Origin: a virus
Direction: 5' to 3' (one strand)
Length of the DNA: 40,929 nt
IMG/VR virus record: IMGVR_UViG_3300022752_004849
Location: 1 to 40,929 of that record
Positions 24,854 to 32,893 of the stretch are shown here, in pieces. Position numbers and translations under genes: made by a program. Position 1 is the first letter of the stretch; each line of letters starts with the position of its first letter. The notes under the pieces are model-generated. The model was not told the origin of the DNA. It made no database searches and was given only the letters and a program-made list of their open reading frames with translations.

Positions 24854-25647
24854 TAGAAAAGCATCCTAAAAGAATTATGATTTATGGTATTTTCTTCACG
24901 AAAGGTTTCTTCTATTTCGTGTCTGAATTCACATTTAATAAGCCTAGCAGTGCTATCAACTGCATACTTGTATGTAAGTGGAGTCATTGGTAGTCCTACT
25001 TTTTTGAGATAATTCCAATATCTAACTGGACTGGGATGATAATCTTTGGTTTGATTCTTTTTATCTTTATCGCTATAATAGATATGCCCCCATTCAAAAT
25101 TAAAATCTAGCTCTAATTCTAACATACTCTTAGGATAGGTAGAAAGAATAGAACTATAATTATCTAAGATAATTTTGATATTGGGATCTTTTTCGTCTTG
25201 TTGATAATCGAACGGAACGCTTGGCATTAATAGGGTCTGAAAAGTTTGTGATCTTAACCAATTTGTAGCAGTTACGATCAGTCCTAGATCACGGATCATA
25301 TATCCTTTTGGATCTGCAAATTTTTCAATAAAGCTTTTGTCATAGGTTTGTTGAGTGAAAATATTTCCCACCATCATCCAACCATTCTCTTTTGAGACAT
25401 ACCTATCTTCTCTGCAATAGGTGGTCCACATTACAGCCACTAAATCATTTTCATTAAATTTCATTTTATAAAACATTTCAGAGATTTTACAAATCATAGA
25501 AATGTTTCCCGAGCCGCAAAGACCAAAATTATAGAACTCTGCTTCTGGCATTTCTTTTTGAAGCATATTCGCCCAAGTCGGCCAGCAGTATTGTGTAAAA
25601 CTACAGCCAAAAACAAAAATTCTTTTGATTTTTGAAAAATCAATCAT
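24853..25647 (-). CDS. SGNH/GDSL-hydrolase-like protein (copy 2)
   Basis: A 264-residue protein with block I FGCSFTQYCWPTWANML, a glycine-rich FGLCGSGNISMIC corresponding to block II, and DYHPSPVRYW as the late Asp-His block. These match the SGNH-like protein at 9482-10369 (SGCSFS...[21 protein letters not shown]), so both belong to one phage family. If catalytic, likely reactions are O-acyl ester hydrolysis or glycan O-/N-deacetylation. It overlaps the upstream gene by eight bases and the downstream gene by one, embedding it between two glycosyltransferase-like genes. That context fits sugar-modification chemistry, by inference. Confidence 0.6.
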   Translation of the reverse strand: MIDFSKIKRIFVFGCSFTQYCWPTWANMLQKEMPEAEFYNFGLCGSGNISMICKISEMFYKMKFNENDLVAVMWTTYCREDRYVSKENGWMMVGNIFTQQTYDKSFIEKFADPKGYMIRDLGLIVTATNWLRSQTFQTLLMPSVPFDYQQDEKDPNIKIILDNYSSILSTYPKSMLELELDFNFEWGHIYYSDKDKKNQTKDYHPSPVRYWNYLKKVGLPMTPLTYKYAVDSTARLIKCEFRHEIEETFREENTINHNSFRMLF

Positions 25648-26824
25648 TTATAAACTCCGAAAAATCTTTTAATTTTTTATTTCTTAACACCTGCTGATTA
25701 TGGTCACAAATTGGAGATACATTGGCCAAAAAGTATGCTAATTCATTATCTGTCAAATTGCAAAGTCTTTCAACTTCATCTAGTATCATTTTAAGCCGTT
25801 TATCGTCGTCGAGTTCTTGATCATAACTTTCGTTTATATAAGGATTAAAGGTCTGATAACCAATTTCCCTAAGTTTACTTAAACTATAAGGAGGATTAAC
25901 TAATATAAAAGGGTGCCGTTCGCCTATAGGTTTAAATGTTTTTTCTGAAAAAAACCTACCTGGTTCTTCACCTGGAATGTTGATATAAAAATTAGTCTCA
26001 TTTACTAAGCTGAAATAAGTATTTTGATAATAATGGTCTGTTGATCTTAGTAGGGTTGCCTTATTATAAATCAATTCCTCTGTATCTAAGTACATAGGAG
26101 GTAATGATCTTATAGTTTGCTCATTTTCTTTCAACAGATTTGAAATGTATGGAAATTTTTCAACAGGATGTTTATCCATTATAATATCCCAAATGTTGTT
26201 CCAATTAAATCCATCCTCACTTGCGGCTAAGCTAACGAACCCATATTTGAGTAATTGTCTTGCTTCTAAGGATCCTACAAGCACAGGTCTATGTAAACGC
26301 CATCGTCTGTTAAAATTTATAAATTTTTTATCATAAGTTTTAAAATGCAAAGTAGGAAAAGTTTTTCCTTGACTGACTTGACTATTAATTTGTTCTGCAA
26401 CGTTAAATTCAAAAATTCTAGTCCAAATACATCTTACTGGTTTCTTGCCTGTTTGTTCAGCTAAATTTTTTATTTGAAACTTGATATCTGCACTCTCACT
26501 GACCATAATTACATTATCTTCATTTAGATTAAGAGGAATAATAAAATCATAATAAAGTGGTTCGATTAAACTATGAAAAGCTTCGTGAGAATTACATAAT
26601 ATAATATCTATCAATCCATTTTTAAGAACATCTAAAATTATTTTTGGCAATTCATCTTTTAATTTTCTCACAGCGGAAAAGTTTTTTACTTCAACAAAAT
26701 AATAAAATCTATTCTCGTCCCATCCACTAATTTTTTGTAAAAGTTCAAGATTGGCGCTCTTATGTTTCCAAATACCACCAACCTCGTCAAGATAAAGAAT
26801 TTTAGATTTATTAAGCAATCGCAT
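25640..26824 (-). CDS. Glycosyltransferase-like protein (copy 5)
   Basis: I choose the ATG at 26824 (MRLLNKSKILYLDEVGG, 394 aa). A longer reading from 26920 would overlap the radical SAM gene by 110 bases; this start overlaps it by 14. Signature blocks: NRRWRLHRPVLVG (a variant of KPHxHR), YFSLVNETNFYIN and FFSEKTFKPIGERHPFILV. It is closest to copy 2, sharing RHPFI/KHPFI, LGLKTFEPYIDESYD/IGYQTFNPYINESYD and the acidic DDDKR/EDDEKR turn. Predicted soluble glycosyltransferase-like enzyme. The N-terminal 130 residues look like a separate alpha/beta domain, as expected for a GT-B fold; that fold is inference. Confidence 0.65.
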   Translation of the reverse strand: MRLLNKSKILYLDEVGGIWKHKSANLELLQKISGWDENRFYYFVEVKNFSAVRKLKDELPKIILDVLKNGLIDIILCNSHEAFHSLIEPLYYDFIIPLNLNEDNVIMVSESADIKFQIKNLAEQTGKKPVRCIWTRIFEFNVAEQINSQVSQGKTFPTLHFKTYDKKFINFNRRWRLHRPVLVGSLEARQLLKYGFVSLAASEDGFNWNNIWDIIMDKHPVEKFPYISNLLKENEQTIRSLPPMYLDTEELIYNKATLLRSTDHYYQNTYFSLVNETNFYINIPGEEPGRFFSEKTFKPIGERHPFILVNPPYSLSKLREIGYQTFNPYINESYDQELDDDKRLKMILDEVERLCNLTDNELAYFLANVSPICDHNQQVLRNKKLKDFSEFIND

Positions 26825-27785
26825 TTTTTTGAAATTTTGGAATAATAATATCTGTGCCACAGTGGCAGTGATCTTTTCTACATACAATTTTCTTTGGGCC
26901 AACTTTAGAAATATCATCAAGGATATGTCCTATATTATCAACCTGACCACAACTAGCTAGACTTACTCGACCGATTGGATTAATAAAAATAGCGTCGCCT
27001 ACATTACAAATCCAATTTCTAAAAAAATTCTGTCGTTGAACAATAATATCATTACTATTGGTCGCATTTAATGACCCGTCTGTATATCTACTATAACTCA
27101 CTGTATTACTGGATTTGTAAGGTTTTTCTTTAGAAAAAAAACTTTCTATACTATGACTTTCAAGAAATTCTATCTTTTTTAGATCTGAATATTTCCAAGG
27201 TCCTGCATTGGTCGTCATTTCATCAAACAATGGAGTCCACTCTATAAAATAATTAGGCATAACTTTCTTTAAATGATTACCGTATTCTACTACTTCCCAG
27301 AACCTTTCCTCGTGCATCAACATTTTGGTACAAAGGTAATTTATTTTATCACATAAAAAAACATTAACATCTTGATATTTCTGCTTGTCTGCAAATTCTA
27401 TATGAAAACTAGCCACCACATCGTCAAAAAGTTTATAATGCTTCTCCCACCAAGCCAAGGGTCTGCTTAGATTCGTATTCACTGCAAGAGTGGCGTCAGG
27501 AAGTTTTTCTCTTAGCCATTGGCAAATTGGAATAAAATTTTTCCAGGCAGTAGGTTCTCCACCACTAAAAAAGAATTTAAAATGACGATAATTTTTATGT
27601 TGATATTTGTCAATTATAACACCAAGATTTGCTAGATATTTTTCTAGGTTGCCATCGTTACGATCAGTACCACTCCAATTACCTGGATTGCAATAGCTGC
27701 ACTTGTAATTACAGAAGTTATTTACTTGCCAAGTAACAGCCAAATAAGGCTCTGGTGCCTCAATGGCTATAAGCTTTGTGCCCAT
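26811..27785 (-). CDS. Radical SAM enzyme with C-terminal SPASM/twitch-like cysteines
   Basis: A 324-residue protein with the radical SAM triad near its N-terminus (C25, C29, C32 in NNFCNYKCSYC) and the SAM-binding FFFSGGEPTAW. The C-terminus has a cysteine-rich auxiliary-cluster region: WICNVGDAIFINPIGRV, LASCGQ, and VCRKDHCHCGTD. This is the standard order (core first, SPASM-like second), unlike the four upstream paralogs. Such enzymes often modify peptides or sugars through auxiliary [4Fe-4S] clusters. It overlaps the upstream radical SAM gene by 19 bases and the downstream glycosyltransferase-like gene by 14. Substrate unknown. Confidence 0.85.
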   Translation of the reverse strand: MGTKLIAIEAPEPYLAVTWQVNNFCNYKCSYCNPGNWSGTDRNDGNLEKYLANLGVIIDKYQHKNYRHFKFFFSGGEPTAWKNFIPICQWLREKLPDATLAVNTNLSRPLAWWEKHYKLFDDVVASFHIEFADKQKYQDVNVFLCDKINYLCTKMLMHEERFWEVVEYGNHLKKVMPNYFIEWTPLFDEMTTNAGPWKYSDLKKIEFLESHSIESFFSKEKPYKSSNTVSYSRYTDGSLNATNSNDIIVQRQNFFRNWICNVGDAIFINPIGRVSLASCGQVDNIGHILDDISKVGPKKIVCRKDHCHCGTDIIIPKFQKNAIA

Positions 27786-29062
27786 TCATATACCTCGCGA
27801 AGTTCGGGAATAATGTCAACAATTTTTTCTCTTCGTATCTTATCCATTTCATCATTATATTCTATAAATTCCAAAATGCCTTTCTTACTTTCTTTACTGA
27901 TATGGTTAGCAAAAATAGCACTGCCCTGCATCAAATTATTTTGGATTAAGGCAAATCCATTTCTTATATGCTCATTGTGATAATATTTGCTTCTATATAT
28001 CTGATATTTATAGATAAGTACCTGTTTAATTTTATCTGGTAAAATCTGAATATTCGACCACCAAGGATTTGTAAGAAGATTTATTCTAGGCGGAACAGAT
28101 TCGCTTATCAAATTTTGTCCCAATAGATATTCAAAAAATTTTGGATAGGTAAAAACATTGTAGATGCTGATAGTAGGTGTAATGCCGAATTCTGCGTGAG
28201 GAATTTCCTTCTTAATCAGTCTTATATTATCTTCTATTATCTCCCAGTCTGTACCTTTTCTGATGAGTTCTGCTCTATCACCTAGATCATCTAAACTTGC
28301 CCAAATCTTTATCTTTGGAAACTTCTTCCATAATTCTACAAGATCTTTTTGTTTAAATTTTAAACTCCCAAAGTTTGTTGTATAGGTTAAATCAACCTGA
28401 CTAGTTAGATTGTTATTAATCCAATATTCTAGGCTGTCATAATGTTCTTGAGTTTGTAGACTTTCGCCCCCGGCAAAATAAACCTCTTCCACATCTGCTA
28501 GATAAGGTTCCAACATTTCAAAAAACCTACCATCTTCATTAACAGATACCATTGTGGATTTCATTTTAAAGTAATTAAATAAAGCCTGTGATCCTTTTCT
28601 TTTTTGGACAAATTCTTGTGCATGAAGGCTGCTGCACTCAGGACCACAGGTTCGACACTTCATATTACAAAGGTTACTAAACCTAATGTCCATATATTTC
28701 ATTTTAAACTGATCTATGCTGCCATCTTCATTTGTATCATCAACCAAATCAATATTTGCCAAACCTTTCATAGAATTATGGCTTTGACGCATAGTCCAAG
28801 TTCCAAGATCTTCTAGTTCATAACATCTGCGGCAGGCTTCTACTGGTTTATCATAAAGCATTTCTACACGCATCTTTTTGTATTCTTCAGTGTTTAGCAT
28901 ATTGATTATGGATTCATGTTCGGATGCTGAGGCAACTGGCTTGGAACTATCTGCTACACAACAAGGCATGACCTTGCCATTAGGCCAAGCATGAAAGTGT
29001 ATCCATGGTAATATACAAAAATGTTTGCCATTTTTTATGAGATTTTCAACATAACTGCTCAC
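27767..29062 (-). CDS. SPASM-first radical SAM protein (paralog A)
   Basis: A 431-residue protein. Its N-terminal 85 residues look like a SPASM/twitch auxiliary-cluster domain: C16 in HFCILPWIHFHAWPNGKV, C34-C35 in MPCC, and C77/C80 in CRRCYELE. The radical SAM core follows with C132, C136 and C139 (FSNLCNMKCRTCG) and the SAM-binding VYFAGGESLQTQEHY. The order auxiliary domain then core is reversed from typical SPASM enzymes and matches proteins annotated as twitch-domain radical SAM in phages. It starts with GTG at 29062, two bases after... no overlap with the upstream stop at 29064, behind AGAGGATTT as ribosome binding site. One of four tandem paralogs. Substrate unknown; peptide modification is plausible. 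Confidence 0.85.
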   Translation of the reverse strand: MSSYVENLIKNGKHFCILPWIHFHAWPNGKVMPCCVADSSKPVASASEHESIINMLNTEEYKKMRVEMLYDKPVEACRRCYELEDLGTWTMRQSHNSMKGLANIDLVDDTNEDGSIDQFKMKYMDIRFSNLCNMKCRTCGPECSSLHAQEFVQKRKGSQALFNYFKMKSTMVSVNEDGRFFEMLEPYLADVEEVYFAGGESLQTQEHYDSLEYWINNNLTSQVDLTYTTNFGSLKFKQKDLVELWKKFPKIKIWASLDDLGDRAELIRKGTDWEIIEDNIRLIKKEIPHAEFGITPTISIYNVFTYPKFFEYLLGQNLISESVPPRINLLTNPWWSNIQILPDKIKQVLIYKYQIYRSKYYHNEHIRNGFALIQNNLMQGSAIFANHISKESKKGILEFIEYNDEMDKIRREKIVDIIPELREVYEWAQSL

Positions 29063-29063
29063 G

Positions 29064-30281
29064 TTATAAATCCTCTAGATCTTTTAGTTCGGGAAAAGTT
29101 TTTAAAAAACTTTCTCCTCTAATTACATCAATACTTTTTGTATGTCTCCAGAATGTTTCCTTATTTTCTTCCCAGGTATCTTGCTCGTTGGTAAAATTCA
29201 CAGCATCTTTTATTAATCTCTCGAGAAGAGTACCTTCACAATAATCTAAAAATCTTAGATGTTTATTTTTAATACGCTTTTTTAATAACCTAGGTAAACT
29301 TGTACTAGAATAATGAGATGGATTAACTGCTAGGTATAAACTATGATACCAGTCTGATGGTTTTATCAAACCCATATTAATCATGTATTCATAAAACTTA
29401 TGCAAAGTCATAAAGTTAAAAATGCTAAGAACAGTGTTAATCTGAAAATCTACAAAATCAAGTTTTCTAAATAATAAAAGGTTACTTTCGACTTCACCCC
29501 AATTAGTTCCATGCCTAATATATTCTGCTCGCGATCCATAATGATCTACACTACAACTTAATTCTATTCTTTTAAAATTTTTCCATAAACTCAAAATATC
29601 AAAATCTTTAAATTTTAGATTACTTGCATTTGTATTATATCTTAAAATAACATCAGTCTTATTTTTTCTAATCATTTCTTCTAGCAGAATGTAGTGTTCT
29701 TCTGTTATCAAAGGTTCGCCACCTGCAAAATATGCAAGATCTATATGATCAACGTGTGTTAATATTTCTTTAAGCAAATCATTTTTGCCGTGACCAGAAT
29801 GCCATAAGATTGGCAAATTCTTATCATACCTTCTATTTTCTTTAGCCCATTGGCTACTAAATTCACTGCCACAAGTACGGCATTTAAAATTACAGATATT
29901 ACTGAACCTAATGTCAAAGTACCTCATTTTGAAATCTGAAATAGAGCCATCTTCCTCAGTTTGCGGAACTAATTGATCAAAATACTTTGCAAAATTATCT
30001 TTACTATAATTTCTAAAGCTATGAGGTCCAGCCTGTTCATGTTTGTAACAAAACTCACAGATTTTACTAGGTTTTTCATTCAGCATATTAATCCTAAGCT
30101 CCTTCATTTTAGGATGATTAATAGCCTTTAATAATGTTGTATTAGCAGTATTGTCTATAGGATCACTATAGTCGTTACTGCAACAAGGATATATATCACC
30201 TTTTGGGGTCACGTTAAGGTGCAACCAAGGAAACATACAAAAAACTTTACTTTGTTGCAGTAAAAATGTTTTGTTTTTCAT
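29064..30281 (-). CDS. SPASM-first radical SAM protein (paralog B)
   Basis: A 405-residue paralog with C15 (VFCMFPWLHLNVTPKGDI), C33-C34 (YPCC), C75/C78 (CEFCYKHEQAG) and the radical SAM triad C130, C134, C137 (NICNFKCRTCGSE). The core also shows HIDLAYFAGGEPLITEEHY and SLWKNFKRIELSCSVDHYGSRAEYIRHG. It is closest to paralog C, sharing YKHE, the KMRYFDIRFxNICNFKCRTC block and LRYNTNxSNLKFKD. The start overlaps paralog C by 35 bases. The ATG at 30281 is supported because MKNKTFLLQQSKVFC aligns with the start region of paralog C. Confidence 0.85.
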   Translation of the reverse strand: MKNKTFLLQQSKVFCMFPWLHLNVTPKGDIYPCCSNDYSDPIDNTANTTLLKAINHPKMKELRINMLNEKPSKICEFCYKHEQAGPHSFRNYSKDNFAKYFDQLVPQTEEDGSISDFKMRYFDIRFSNICNFKCRTCGSEFSSQWAKENRRYDKNLPILWHSGHGKNDLLKEILTHVDHIDLAYFAGGEPLITEEHYILLEEMIRKNKTDVILRYNTNASNLKFKDFDILSLWKNFKRIELSCSVDHYGSRAEYIRHGTNWGEVESNLLLFRKLDFVDFQINTVLSIFNFMTLHKFYEYMINMGLIKPSDWYHSLYLAVNPSHYSSTSLPRLLKKRIKNKHLRFLDYCEGTLLERLIKDAVNFTNEQDTWEENKETFWRHTKSIDVIRGESFLKTFPELKDLEDL

Positions 30282-31521
30282 CAGATAATAATCCTGCTAA
30301 TTCTGGGAAAGTGTTTTCAAAACTTTCTCCGCGAAGTTTGTCCAATCTCTCGATTTCCTCTCTAAATTTTGATTTCTGTTTGAACCAAAGATCAAATGCA
30401 TAGATCCAATTTTCTATTTCTTTTACTTTAGGAACAGAATGCTTATGGAATTGACTTTGCTCCATTTCATAGGCTAGTTTTTTAATTCTTAATATAGTTA
30501 GATCTTTTAACTTTTTCGGTAGAATTTGACTAGTCAAGAATCTAGGATTATACATCATAAAAATAGGATGGCTGAGTTTTTTCTTTTTCCCATGCACTCC
30601 AATTTCTCTAAGATATCTAAAAAAATCATCTAATGTTAACGAATTAAAAATACTCATCACAGTTTGAAAATGTAAATCCACACTAGATTCTTCAGATAAT
30701 TCTATTAGATTTGATTCTACATTTGACCATTTAATTGTACCATGCCTTATGTAGTTAGCTCTGTCTCCGTAATGGTCAATGCTGGCATAAACCTGGACTG
30801 GTTTGTTAAATTGTCTCCATAACTCAATAATGTTTTTGTCTTTAAACTTAAGATTAGACAAATTTGTGTTATATCTAAGTTCAGTATCTTTTTTGTTCTT
30901 TCTTAATAGTTCTTCAAGGATAAGATAATGTTCTTCTGTTATCAAAGGTTCGCCACCTGCAAAATAAACACATTCCATGTTATCTACTTGATCTAAAACC
31001 CCTTGAATAAACTCTGGCTTGTTAGTTCCTTTTTCAAAATGGATGGGTATTCCTTGTTTACGATTTTCCTGCTCCCATTGACTACTATATTCAGGACTAC
31101 AGGTTCTACATTTAAAATTACAGATATTATCAAATCTAATATCAAAGTATCTCATTTTAAAATTCTTCAATGAGCCGTCTGGTTTGGTATCTTTTAAAGA
31201 TTCTGTGAAATATTGTCCGTACTCCTTGTTAACAGTATTACGAAAGGTGTGAATGCCTTCATCTTCATGCTTATAACAACTTACACAGGGTTTACTTTCA
31301 CGCTCATTTAGCATGTCTAATCTCAATCGATTCATCAGCGGACTGTTGACTATTTCCATCAAACTTTGTTTATGACTAGTTCCTACGATAAATTCAGGAT
31401 TAGCTATGCAACATGGCATAGCATCTCCAACTGGTTTGGTATGTATAGTAATCCAAGGGACCATACAAAATGTACGGCTTTTTTCTAAAAGAAATTTCTT
31501 CTTATCAGTATCAAATTTCAT
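30247..31521 (-). CDS. SPASM-first radical SAM protein (paralog C)
   Basis: I start at the ATG at 31521 (MKFDTDKKKFLLEKSRTFC, 424 aa), which overlaps the upstream stop by 11 bases. A longer frame from 31572 adds an unconserved hydrophobic stretch. Auxiliary cysteines are C19 (TFCMVPWITIHTKPVG), C37-C38 (MPCC) and C79/C82 (CVSCYKHE). The core triad is C134, C138, C141 (NICNFKCRTC), with VYFAGGEPLITEEHY. The C-terminal end has FRYLREIGVHGKKKK and LRGESFENTFPELAG; the ESFxxTFPEL motif recurs as ESFLKTFPEL in paralog B, suggesting a shared C-terminal element. Substrate unknown. Confidence 0.85.
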   Translation of the reverse strand: MKFDTDKKKFLLEKSRTFCMVPWITIHTKPVGDAMPCCIANPEFIVGTSHKQSLMEIVNSPLMNRLRLDMLNERESKPCVSCYKHEDEGIHTFRNTVNKEYGQYFTESLKDTKPDGSLKNFKMRYFDIRFDNICNFKCRTCSPEYSSQWEQENRKQGIPIHFEKGTNKPEFIQGVLDQVDNMECVYFAGGEPLITEEHYLILEELLRKNKKDTELRYNTNLSNLKFKDKNIIELWRQFNKPVQVYASIDHYGDRANYIRHGTIKWSNVESNLIELSEESSVDLHFQTVMSIFNSLTLDDFFRYLREIGVHGKKKKLSHPIFMMYNPRFLTSQILPKKLKDLTILRIKKLAYEMEQSQFHKHSVPKVKEIENWIYAFDLWFKQKSKFREEIERLDKLRGESFENTFPELAGLLSDEKQNIFTATK

Positions 31522-32893
31522 TTTTAGACCAACAGGAATTATAAAAATCTTCCATTTCAGGAAACGTAGCAATAAAATCAGTATTCCTTCTTTGATCTAA
31601 TTCATTAAACCAATTATAAAAATCCTTACGCCCTTCTAACAGCTTGTTTTTATCGTAATGCGTAGTTTCCATATAACTTACTATCCTTCTAAATCTTTCT
31701 AATTCTACCAGGCTAAACTTACAAGGATCTTCTTCGTTTAAATTATCTTGCATAAATTCTAGACAATTGTTCATATAAGTCAAATATTCTTTTGGTAAAA
31801 TATTGATGTCATATTGTAAAGGTTCTTTTAAATATGGAGTATCAAATCTTACCATTTGAAATTGATCAGTACGGTTATAAGGATTATATTTTTTACGCCA
31901 TTCTAAGATTTTCTCTAATAAGTCTTTAAATGTGGTAATACTAAGGATATTAAAGGTTATCATAAAACTAATGGGATGCCCTACCTTAGTAAGATATTGG
32001 TCAAGATTTCGTTCCCATAGACCAAGATCCAAGCCAGTTCTAATATATTCAGCTCGTGGACCCCAAGTATCTATACTAGTGAATAATTTAAAGCGTCTAA
32101 TAGATTTGTTTTCTATAAGACAATTAACCTGCTCTACAAGTTTATCCACCATTCCAGGTTTGACTCCTAGATTACTATTGATATTGAGTTCCAATTGGGG
32201 CTGAGGATCCTTCTTTATATCATCCAACAAATGCCAAGTGCTTTTATGCATTAAAGGTTCGCCGCCTGTGATTCTAAGAATAGTAAGACTTTTCTTTAGG
32301 TCAGGCCACCAATCCCACCATGCGTTGACATATGGATTATCTTCTTCACGCTCATAAAGTTTAAAGTAATCAATATCACATCTGTGATTCTTTACAGTGG
32401 TAACAGGACCATGTTCTTTTATTTCGTTATAGAATCTGCTGCTGGCTTTGGGGTGACAGTAGCCGCATTTGAAATTACATTCATTACCAAAACTTATTTC
32501 TACATATTCGGGATTGACATTTCTATTCCATCTGCTGGCTGCAAGCCTCAATCTATCTTCTGTAAAAATTGTAGCACTTTTGATATGCCTATCGCTGATA
32601 TATGATTCTCCTAGACCTTCGATGTTCCAGCAATATTGACAACCTTTGGTCTGTACTCCATTTAACATTTCTCTGCGTTCAAATTTTTTATGCAGAGTAT
32701 TATGCAAAGCACTAGGATTCTCCTCTATTTCTTGTAAGTCAATTTTGTGAGGAGGTGGATGATAGCAGCTATGATTTTCCCCTGTCTGGAGATATAGAGT
32801 CACATGAAACCATTTGGCCAGACAAAAGCTCTTGCTAATACCATTAATTATTGGTATTACTTTTTGTATTCTTTGATGATCTGTGTCCGACAT
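31511..32893 (-). CDS. SPASM-first radical SAM protein, divergent (paralog D)
   Basis: A 460-residue paralog, the most divergent of the four. The auxiliary motif is C24 (SFCLAKWFHVTLYLQTG), C43 (SCYHPPP, one Cys where the others have CC) and C85/C88 (CQYCWNIEGLG). The core triad is C139, C143, C146 (NECNFKCGYC), followed by LTILRITGGEPLMHK and STWHLLDDI. The loss of one Cys may change auxiliary cluster number or ligation; His45 is nearby. The C-terminus repeats the family element FIATFPEMEDF. The start overlaps the GT-A gene by 50 bases, but no other Met precedes the required SFC motif. Confidence 0.8.
   Translation of the reverse strand: MSDTDHQRIQKVIPIINGISKSFCLAKWFHVTLYLQTGENHSCYHPPPHKIDLQEIEENPSALHNTLHKKFERREMLNGVQTKGCQYCWNIEGLGESYISDRHIKSATIFTEDRLRLAASRWNRNVNPEYVEISFGNECNFKCGYCHPKASSRFYNEIKEHGPVTTVKNHRCDIDYFKLYEREEDNPYVNAWWDWWPDLKKSLTILRITGGEPLMHKSTWHLLDDIKKDPQPQLELNINSNLGVKPGMVDKLVEQVNCLIENKSIRRFKLFTSIDTWGPRAEYIRTGLDLGLWERNLDQYLTKVGHPISFMITFNILSITTFKDLLEKILEWRKKYNPYNRTDQFQMVRFDTPYLKEPLQYDINILPKEYLTYMNNCLEFMQDNLNEEDPCKFSLVELERFRRIVSYMETTHYDKNKLLEGRKDFYNWFNELDQRRNTDFIATFPEMEDFYNSCWSKNEI

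Noticed and set aside
28005-28012. Exact TATAAATA on the minus strand inside radical SAM paralog A, about 220 bases before the next radical SAM gene
   Set aside because: It lies within coding DNA whose amino-acid sequence is constrained, and the downstream gene is coupled by a 19-base overlap. It could still be an internal promoter, but one chance match is expected in AT-rich sequence.
26811-32893. A RiPP biosynthetic cluster with a precursor peptide, suggested by SPASM-type radical SAM enzymes
   Set aside because: No small ORF with a leader/core pattern, transporter or peptidase of RiPP type is visible; genes overlap and leave no room for a precursor. The idea of modifying larger virion proteins is kept as a hypothesis.
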